Shown here piece after piece: positions 13,022 through 18,195 of a stretch of DNA of 18,195 nt. The position numbers and the translations under genes are program-made. Each line of letters begins with the position of its first letter. Within the stretch, counting starts at the first letter, position 1. The notes under the pieces were generated by a model that searched no databases, had not been told where the DNA came from, and worked only from the letters and a program-made list of their open reading frames with translations. The DNA is from an uncultured Bacilli bacterium (GTDB lineage Bacteria > Bacillota_I > Bacilli_A > RF39 > UBA660). The stretch spans positions 1 through 18,195 of the forward strand of contig CALWAJ010000016.1 of the NCBI GenBank assembly GCA_944373065.1. Direction: 5' to 3'.

Positions 13022-14599
13022 ATGTATGCAATGTTAATGAGAAAACATCTTTTATCTAATGATGTAGTTATCTATAATCCAATAAAGGCTATTAAGGGTG
13101 AAATTGATAAAGAGTACAATTATTTTATAGATGAGATGGAATGTGACTTTCCTAAAGCTACAGATGAATATTTTATTACAAGTAGTCAATATTTGGAGGG
13201 GTATGCTTATCCGATTACAGAAGAAGATTTGTTAAATAGATATGGTACTGATTCTTTAGAAGAAGCATTAGAGAAATATCAGGATGAAGTATTTGAGGCA
13301 TTCAATTTTTCTGTTATTGAGGACGAAAAGTTTGTTATGCATCAAATTAATTATGAAGAGTTGAAAGCGTTTTTTGAAGAGCCAGAATTATCCTTTGATT
13401 ATTATAATGGTTCTGTTAATATTCCTAAAAGAAAGCTTTATATGTTGACACAGATAGAAGATAAGAAAGATCTTAGAAAATTTATAGATGAGATATTGAA
13501 GAAATTTAATGAATTAGATAAAAGTGGTATTAAGAAAGGTTCTTCTAAAAAAGATAAAGATAATAATGATGAGATATTAAAAGCAAAGGCTTCTGTTTTT
13601 TCTAGTGATTTAGAAAGTAAAAATATTAGAAGAGATATTGATACTGATGAGTTAGAAGCTTATTTAAAAGAGAGAATAATTGGTCAGGATGAGAAGATAG
13701 AAGAGTTAGTAACCGTTATTGCTGATAATTATAAGACAAGTGATCCTCATTTAATTCAAAGACCTCTTTTGATTGGACCATCAGGTGTAGGAAAGACTGA
13801 AACATTAAAATTAATTGCTGAGTATTTAGATATACCTTTTACAAGATATTCTACTCCTACTTTATCTGGAGCTGGTTATGTTGGAAATAATGTTGATGAT
13901 ATTTTGAAACTTGCTTATTATAATTCTAGCAGAAAGGAAAAAATATGTAATGAATCTTTAATATTTTTAGATGAATTTGATAAAATTAATTTGCGTGGTA
14001 ATGATGTTTCAGATAAAGCTGTTCAAAATCTTTTGCTTAATTTTCTTGATGGTACAGTCTATGATGTTGAAGTTAATTCTGGATATAGAATTCAACTTGA
14101 TACAACTTTAATGTGTATAGTCTTAGGTGGAGCTTTTGAAGATATTTTTAAAAAGAAAAAGAAAAAAATAGGCTTTGGTGATAGTGAGAGTGAGTTAAAT
14201 AAATTAACTATTACTGATGCTGATATAATTGAATATGGTTTTATTCCTGAGATTGTAGGAAGATGTGATCCTAAGATTTTATATAATAATTTAACTAGGG
14301 AAGATTTTAAAAATATTTTACTTAAAGGAAAACTTAGTCCAATTTATTTGAAACAACAATTTTATAAAGAAGTTTATGACGTTGATTTGAAAATTCTTGA
14401 TACTTATATTGAGGCTGTGTTAGATAGAGTTGTCGATAATAATACGGGAGCTAGAGAGTTGAAACAAATAGTGTTTTCATCGCTAAGTGATATAAGTCAT
14501 ACTTTGCAAAGTAAGAAAAATAGAGGTAAATATAGTGAGGTTATAGTTGATAAAGAGATATTATCTGATAGTAAAGTTTATACTTTAAAGAAAAGATAA
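13022..14599 (+). CDS. ClpX-like AAA+ unfoldase with unusual N-terminal domain
   Basis: 525 residues. Residues 1-200 form an unrecognised acidic domain plus a KKGSSKKDKDNND linker; the ClpX zinc finger is absent. The AAA+ core has IIGQDEKI (219-226), Walker A GPSGVGKT (252-259), pore-loop GYVG (285-288), Walker B LIFLDEFDKI (313-322), IGFGD (383-387), GFIPEIVGR with its arginine (416-424) and sensor-2 GAREL (476-480). The IGF tripeptide is what ClpX uses to dock on ClpP, so this is predicted to feed a ClpP-type protease with substrates chosen by the new N-terminus. No ClpP is encoded here. GGGGGG (13009-13014) precedes the ATG by 7 nt. It is longer than ClpX (about 420) and is the first gene of a cluster reaching 18083. 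Confidence 0.9.
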   Translation: MYAMLMRKHLLSNDVVIYNPIKAIKGEIDKEYNYFIDEMECDFPKATDEYFITSSQYLEGYAYPITEEDLLNRYGTDSLEEALEKYQDEVFEAFNFSVIEDEKFVMHQINYEELKAFFEEPELSFDYYNGSVNIPKRKLYMLTQIEDKKDLRKFIDEILKKFNELDKSGIKKGSSKKDKDNNDEILKAKASVFSSDLESKNIRRDIDTDELEAYLKERIIGQDEKIEELVTVIADNYKTSDPHLIQRPLLIGPSGVGKTETLKLIAEYLDIPFTRYSTPTLSGAGYVGNNVDDILKLAYYNSSRKEKICNESLIFLDEFDKINLRGNDVSDKAVQNLLLNFLDGTVYDVEVNSGYRIQLDTTLMCIVLGGAFEDIFKKKKKKIGFGDSESELNKLTITDADIIEYGFIPEIVGRCDPKILYNNLTREDFKNILLKGKLSPIYLKQQFYKEVYDVDLKILDTYIEAVLDRVVDNNTGARELKQIVFSSLSDISHTLQSKKNRGKYSEVIVDKEILSDSKVYTLKKR

Positions 14600-14619
14600 T
14601 ATTTCTTTTTCTTTTTAAT
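14587..14619 (+). terminator. Weak A/T hairpin after the ClpX-like gene
   Basis: AAAGAAA (14587-14593) and TTTCTTT (14602-14608) pair around an 8-nt loop at the stop codon and are followed by TTCTTTTTAA. It is nearly all A-U and therefore a weak candidate; read-through into the next gene is likely. Confidence 0.35.
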
Positions 14620-14630
14620 TGTGTTATATT
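14602..14630 (+). promoter_or_regulatory. Possible promoter before the DUF1292 gene
   Basis: Extended -10 TGT-TATATT (14622-14630) with a poor -35 TTTCTT (14602-14607) at 17 nt. It lies in the only gap (about 60 nt) between the ClpX-like and DUF1292 genes, suggesting separate expression. Confidence 0.4.
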
Positions 14631-14660
14631 TTATATATAAGATAAGAGGAGTTGGATGCT

Positions 14661-14903
14661 ATGGATGAAAATAAATTTAGAATAAAGATTGATGATGTAG
14701 AAAGAGAAGCTGAATTATTAAAGACAGTAGTTGTTGATGATAAAAACTATGCTATTTATTCTGTTGATAATGGTGATGAAACTAGTGATATTTTAGCATC
14801 ACAAATAATAAAAAATGAAGATGGTAGTATGATGCTTGTTGATTTAGAAACAGATGATGAGAGAAGTAAATTAAAAGATATAGTAACGGCAATGTTTTCG
14901 TAA
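14661..14903 (+). CDS. DUF1292 (YrzB family) protein
   Basis: 80 residues from ATG 14661, with AGAGGAG (14644-14650) 10 nt upstream. The in-frame TTG at 14652 is too close to that site. The features RIKIDDVEREAELLKTVVVD, KNYAIYSVDNGDETSDILAS and the acidic tail MLVDLETDDERSKLKDIV match DUF1292, whose members read 'YxxF...Yxx...D..ediy.a.v.e.edg..l..v.d..E...v...'. It is soluble and strongly acidic. The biochemical role of the family is unknown; in many Firmicutes it neighbours yrrK. Here it precedes a coiled-coil gene by 15 nt (start at 14919) and is probably co-transcribed with it. Confidence 0.82.
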   Translation: MDENKFRIKIDDVEREAELLKTVVVDDKNYAIYSVDNGDETSDILASQIIKNEDGSMMLVDLETDDERSKLKDIVTAMFS

Positions 14904-14918
14904 GGAGGAATGGTATAT

Positions 14919-15980
14919 ATGCCTCAAGAAAAATTAGATGATGTTATTGAATCTTTAGAAGAAGAACTTTTAGAGAATTTAAAAAAATCTAAGGAATTAA
15001 AAGCTTCTATTAGAAAAAATAAAATTATTAAAATTACTAATAGATTATTAAATCCTTATAGACAATTTAAGATAAAAGTCTCTATTGCTAAATATGATAT
15101 TATGCTGGAAAAACTAGAGAAAAAGCGACAGAAGGAGATTAAAAAAGCGGATGAATTAGAACAGAAGATGAGAGAGGAAGCTAGACTTCAAAGAATAAAA
15201 GACTTTAATACAGCTATTAAGGATAAGAGAAAAGAAAATATTACTAATTTTATTGATGATAAAAAAGAGAAAATTAATAATATAGTAGATTCTTTAAAAA
15301 ATATAAAGTCAAGTATTGTAACTAGTAAGCCATCTTTTGTTGTTAATGTTAAGAATGAAGTACTTGATAAAGTTAGAGAAAATACGACTGTTGATTTAAA
15401 AATTCAAAATGCTATAGAAAATCTAAAATTAAAAAAAGCTTATAGAGAATATGATAAAGCTTATGAAAAAAATAAACAGGAAAATGAGCAATACTTAATA
15501 GATAAAGCAGTACCTTTTGCTAATATTAATAATTTAGTATCTAATGCTAAAAAAGAGAAATGTTATCTTGGAAGAGCTAGTAAAAGAGCTGTTTTATATG
15601 TTAAAAATAAACTTAATGATAAAGCTTTAGATGTAGGAATTAAAGCTGATTTGTATGCTTTTGCTATTAGTTCAAAAATATCTAAAAATAAAAGTAAATT
15701 ACAAACAGTTTTTAATGAACAATTAGATAAAATAAATAATAAAGCAAGTAAAATTGTTAGTGAAGGGTTAGATGCTATTAGAGAAATAAGAAAAGATGTT
15801 AATATGACTCCTTTGGAAAAGAAAGATAAAGTAAATAATTTAAGAACAGATAAAGAAAATGAACTTGCAATTAAAAGAGCACAGCTTGAAAGTATGAGAG
15901 CAGCAGTGGAATCTATTAATCAAAGTGGAGATGTTTTTGCAAATGCTACGCCACTTATTGCAACTTCTAAGGTTAAGTAG
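14919..15980 (+). CDS. Long charged coiled-coil protein of unknown function
   Basis: 353 residues from ATG 14919. GGAGG (14904-14908) is 10 nt from this ATG but only 1 nt from the in-frame ATG 14910, which is therefore unlikely. The protein is rich in Lys, Glu, Asn and Ile/Leu, with long helical heptad-like stretches (about 4-35, 60-110, 165-210 and 255-335; e.g. KLEKKRQKEIKKADELEQKM). There is no signal peptide, membrane helix or Cys cluster. It is likely an extended cytoplasmic helical protein, perhaps structural or a scaffold. No family recognised; not clearly PspA, SMC or DivIVA. It ends at the hairpin 15969-16000, so it is the last gene of its transcript. Confidence 0.8.
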   Translation: MPQEKLDDVIESLEEELLENLKKSKELKASIRKNKIIKITNRLLNPYRQFKIKVSIAKYDIMLEKLEKKRQKEIKKADELEQKMREEARLQRIKDFNTAIKDKRKENITNFIDDKKEKINNIVDSLKNIKSSIVTSKPSFVVNVKNEVLDKVRENTTVDLKIQNAIENLKLKKAYREYDKAYEKNKQENEQYLIDKAVPFANINNLVSNAKKEKCYLGRASKRAVLYVKNKLNDKALDVGIKADLYAFAISSKISKNKSKLQTVFNEQLDKINNKASKIVSEGLDAIREIRKDVNMTPLEKKDKVNNLRTDKENELAIKRAQLESMRAAVESINQSGDVFANATPLIATSKVK

Positions 15981-16000
15981 GGTTTAATCCTTGCTTTTTT
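15969..16000 (+). terminator. Terminator after the coiled-coil gene
   Basis: AAGGTTAA (15969-15976) pairs with TTAA-T-CCTT (15984-15992, one bulged T) around GTAGGGT, followed by GC and six T (15995-16000). The stem begins inside the coding end. It overlaps the -35 of the next promoter. Confidence 0.55.
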
Positions 16001-16019
16001 CTTTGTTTTTTGATATAAT
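15991..16019 (+). promoter_or_regulatory. Promoter of the PP2C gene pair
   Basis: TTGCTT (15991-15996), exactly 17 nt, then consensus TATAAT (16014-16019) preceded by TGA (extended -10). Start near 16026, giving a 24-nt leader carrying GGGGGTG (16035-16041). Confidence 0.7.
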
Positions 16020-16049
16020 AATGCCATCTTTTGTGGGGGTGTTTAGTTT

Positions 16050-17507
16050 ATGAATTTAGAAAGTTATTTAGATTTTATTAATAAAGAAGGCTTAAATTTA
16101 GAGAAGACTTATAAGTTAATGGAAATTTATATAGATACCTTTTGTAAAAACAGACAGTTAACAAAAAGTATTGATAAAAGAGCTTTGCCTTTTTTAGCTA
16201 GTCAATTTTTAAAAGTATATAATAAAAATTGTTCTTCACTTAGTTATAGTGAGAAACAGGCATATTTTTCTTTAGAACTTTCAGCATTTAATCCTGTTAG
16301 TATTAGTAAAGATATCTATTTAGCAAGTTCTAATACTTTAAGTGATTGTTATGAGGAAGCTTTTAATTTAAGTAAAGTTGCTTTTTATGATGATACTACT
16401 TGTTTAAAAAAAGTTCTTTTATTTAAGACTAAGAAAAACAATTATGTTTTATCTAATAATGGCCTTTTTCAATATAATGCTGATAATTTAAATAGATATA
16501 ATTATTATAGATTTAATGAAGATGGAACTATTGCTAGTAATACTTTTGTTGATAAAAGATTAGGGATTATGAAAACAGATAGAGAAGTATATATTTTTAA
16601 TAGACATCCTGACTTTAATATAAGTTATGAAGGTTGTAGTAGGGAAGAACTTATAGAACAGATATATAATCCTCAAGTTATTGGTAAGAATTTAAAAATA
16701 ACTCCTAAAGCTTATGATGTTTCTATGTATGCTTTAACTGATAAAGGTAAAGTTAGACCTAATAATGAAGATAGTGTGATAGCTATTTCTCATCCTTTAG
16801 ATGATGCTATTAAACTATTAGCAGTTGCAGATGGTATGGGAGGATATAGTAATGGTGAGTTTGCTTCTTCATTTACGATAAAAGAGTTAGAAATATGGTT
16901 TAAAGAACTTAGTTTAAAAGAGTTTAAGAATATAGATAATTTAAAGAAAAATCTTAATGATGTCGTTTTAGCAATTAATAAGGTATTAAGAAATAAAATT
17001 AATGAGTCAGGAAAACCAATGGGTACTACTTTATGTTGTGCTATTGTTACTCATAATAAAACTTTAGTTGGTAATATTGGTGATTCTAGATGCTATTTAT
17101 TAAATGGTATTTCCATGGAACAAGTTACAGAAGATGATTCTTTGGCTTATTACTTATATAAAGAAAATAAAATAAAAAATAAAGATGATATAAGATTTTA
17201 TAGACGTAATAATCAACTAATACAAGGATTAGGTGCTACTGAAGTCGAACTTAAAACTAATGTTATAAATAATAATTCTTATAGTAAATTATTGTTACTT
17301 ACAGATGGTGTTACAGATTGTTTATCTGATAATAAGATTAAATTGATTGCTAATACTTCTAGAAAGGAATATATTCTTAAAGATATTATTAATGAAGCAG
17401 TAAATGTAGAACAAGTAATACCTAATATAAATTTACCTGAAAGTTTAATAAGTTATCCTAAACCTGGAAAAGATAATGCTAGTGGGGCTATATTAATTAA
17501 AAGATAA
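16050..17507 (+). CDS. PP2C-family Ser/Thr phosphatase with unknown N-terminal domain
   Basis: 485 residues. The C-terminal 260 form a complete PP2C (PPM) domain: ALTDKGKVRPNNEDS with D241, VADGMGGYSNGEFAS with D261, GTTLCCAIV, GNIGDSRCYL with D345, LLLLTDGVTDCLSD with D419/D423 and PGKDNASGAIL with D475. All metal-binding aspartates are present, so it should dephosphorylate Ser/Thr in a Mn/Mg-dependent way. The first ~210 residues are an unrecognised domain (LPFLASQFLKVYNKNCSSLS, NNYVLSNNGLFQYNADNL). Typical bacterial PrpC/Stp is only about 240-250 residues, and no cognate PASTA kinase lies in the window. No membrane helix is seen. Followed after 15 nt by the last gene of the transcript. Confidence 0.9.
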   Translation: MNLESYLDFINKEGLNLEKTYKLMEIYIDTFCKNRQLTKSIDKRALPFLASQFLKVYNKNCSSLSYSEKQAYFSLELSAFNPVSISKDIYLASSNTLSDCYEEAFNLSKVAFYDDTTCLKKVLLFKTKKNNYVLSNNGLFQYNADNLNRYNYYRFNEDGTIASNTFVDKRLGIMKTDREVYIFNRHPDFNISYEGCSREELIEQIYNPQVIGKNLKITPKAYDVSMYALTDKGKVRPNNEDSVIAISHPLDDAIKLLAVADGMGGYSNGEFASSFTIKELEIWFKELSLKEFKNIDNLKKNLNDVVLAINKVLRNKINESGKPMGTTLCCAIVTHNKTLVGNIGDSRCYLLNGISMEQVTEDDSLAYYLYKENKIKNKDDIRFYRRNNQLIQGLGATEVELKTNVINNNSYSKLLLLTDGVTDCLSDNKIKLIANTSRKEYILKDIINEAVNVEQVIPNINLPESLISYPKPGKDNASGAILIKR

Positions 17508-17522
17508 GGAGAGATAATATTT

Positions 17523-18083
17523 ATGATAGCTAGAATAACTAATTTTGCAAGTAAAGAAAATCAAATTATAGATTGGGAAGATAGTTTGTTTTATATTACT
17601 TCAAATGATTTAGAAAAAACTGATGAAAATTATTTAAATATGAATAAAGAAGAATTGACGAGGCTTTTAGAACAACTTAATTTATTAGTTCAAAAATATC
17701 CTGATGCTTTAAAAGAAGAGAACATCTTAAAAAAGTCTAAAGCTTTGATGAAATATGCTAAGGAGAAAGGATTTACTTTAAGTAATTGTTATTCTTATTT
17801 TAATGAAGAAAAGAGAAAGATAGATGGTTCTTGGGACATTAAAAAAAGTACTTATGGAATTAGAACTTTATATGATAGATGGGATAATAAATTAGTTACT
17901 ATTACAGGATATGACAGTACTGCTTCAGGAGTTATATATTATAAAAATCAATTGAATTTGAAATTTAGGAATAGAAAGTTAGACAATTTTAAATTGGTGT
18001 ATAGGGATGTTTGTGGAGTTAGTGTGTTTGATAAAGAGGCACTTACTTACTTAGAACCTAAAATTTTAACAAAACATTTATAA
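17523..18083 (+). CDS. Unknown protein, 186 aa, paired with the PP2C gene
   Basis: Not recognised. AAGGAG (17506-17511) overlaps the stop of the PP2C gene and lies 11 nt before ATG 17523, so it is translated from the same transcript. The N-terminal half is mostly helical and charged (MNKEELTRLLEQLNLLVQKY, ILKKSKALMKYAKEKGF). The C-terminal half looks beta-rich (GIRTLYDRWDNKLVTITGYD, SGVIYYKNQLNLKFRNRKLD, LVYRDVCGVSVFD). No signal peptide or membrane helix. The pairing suggests a substrate, regulator or partner of the phosphatase; this is only context. No terminator is visible before the next promoter at 18090. Confidence 0.75.
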   Translation: MIARITNFASKENQIIDWEDSLFYITSNDLEKTDENYLNMNKEELTRLLEQLNLLVQKYPDALKEENILKKSKALMKYAKEKGFTLSNCYSYFNEEKRKIDGSWDIKKSTYGIRTLYDRWDNKLVTITGYDSTASGVIYYKNQLNLKFRNRKLDNFKLVYRDVCGVSVFDKEALTYLEPKILTKHL

Positions 18084-18089
18084 AAATAG

Positions 18090-18119
18090 TTGCATAAACT
18101 ATATAAACTATGATATATT
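18090..18119 (+). promoter_or_regulatory. Promoter of the T-box transcript
   Basis: TTGCAT (18090-18095), an 18-nt spacer and TATATT (18114-18119) preceded by TGA. Start is expected near 18126. It begins only 7 nt after the stop of the preceding gene. Confidence 0.55.
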
Positions 18120-18140
18120 TTGTTTAGTTTTATTTAAAAC

Positions 18141-18195
18141 AAGTGCGAAAGACGGGAATAAGGAAATTTTATAGAGAGTTAATGGTTGGTGGAAA
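18141..18195 (+). promoter_or_regulatory. T-box riboswitch leader, 5' part (cut by window edge)
   Basis: AAGTGCGAAAGACGGGAATA, then ATAGAGAGTTAATGGTTGGT (18171-18190) followed by GGAAA, matches the start of Firmicute T-box leaders: a 5' strand, the AGAGAG base of Stem I and the GGTTGGTG bulge motif. T-boxes sense uncharged tRNA and control aminoacyl-tRNA synthetase or amino-acid genes. The specifier codon, antiterminator and regulated gene lie beyond the window, so the amino acid cannot be given. Confidence 0.75.

Noticed and set aside
14652..14660. TTG 14652 as start of the DUF1292 gene
   Set aside because: Only about 1 nt from AGAGGAG; ATG 14661 fits.
14910..14918. ATG 14910 as start of the coiled-coil gene
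   Set aside because: Only 1 nt from GGAGG; ATG 14919 is at a workable distance.
1..18195. Mycoplasma-type code (TGA as Trp), CRISPR arrays, tRNAs, IS elements
   Set aside because: TGG is used for Trp and TGA ends at least two genes at sensible points; no regularly spaced repeats, tRNA cloverleafs or transposase frames were seen.

Overview
The window is strongly AT-rich DNA from a low-GC Gram-positive (Bacillota / Bacilli-Mollicutes-like) anaerobe. The evidence is consistent purine-rich Shine-Dalgarno sites, extended -10 promoters (TGnTATAAT), a T-box leader, YrzB/DUF1292 and DUF3006 proteins, an oxygen-sensitive class III ribonucleotide reductase, and use of TGG for Trp with TGA as a genuine stop (standard bacterial code). 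The species cannot be named from this. No rRNA, tRNA, IS element or CRISPR array was seen.

Layout. (1) 1-291: end of an unknown gene overlapping a DUF3006 gene. (2) 292-1851: dinD, followed by an intergenic stretch with no long gene. That stretch contains what looks like a complete type I toxin-antitoxin locus: a 30-residue hydrophobic peptide gene on the plus strand and a strong minus-strand promoter for a short antisense RNA covering its 3' end. The two RNAs also share short direct repeats, and the two ends of the mRNA can pair. The peptide promoter is a near copy of the dinD promoter, including a 16-bp palindrome at the same offset. dinD is an SOS gene in E. coli, so the peptide may be damage-induced, analogous to TisB/IstR. 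(3) 1852-3885, minus: a divergent SpoIID/LytB-like gene downstream of a zinc-dependent phospholipase C family gene. (4) 3997-6765, plus: an Abi_2/AbiD-F-type HEPN gene overlapping a membrane-anchored HtrA protease, then an unknown gene. An 18-bp palindrome lies between the divergent promoters of blocks 3 and 4.

(5) 6746-12955: ribonucleotide reduction. A minus-strand NrdD paralogue with an ATP cone ends just before the zinc-finger/glycyl-radical domain. It diverges from an nrdG-nrdD-trxB-like operon in which NrdD is intact and carries a fused C-terminal glutaredoxin-like domain. The following flavoprotein disulfide reductase overlaps nrdD by 8 nt. The operon therefore encodes activator, reductase, an attached dithiol carrier and a probable reductase for that carrier.

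(6) 13022-18083: a ClpX-like AAA+ unfoldase with an intact ClpP-docking IGF loop but an unrecognised N-terminal domain, then a DUF1292 protein, a long charged coiled-coil protein, a PP2C phosphatase with an extra N-terminal domain, and an unknown protein. (7) 18084-18195: a promoter and the first part of a T-box leader, cut by the window edge, probably preceding an aminoacyl-tRNA synthetase or amino-acid gene.

Starts were adjusted where the Shine-Dalgarno site demanded it (3997, 4943, 14661, 14919). All motif, alignment and structure statements were made by eye.
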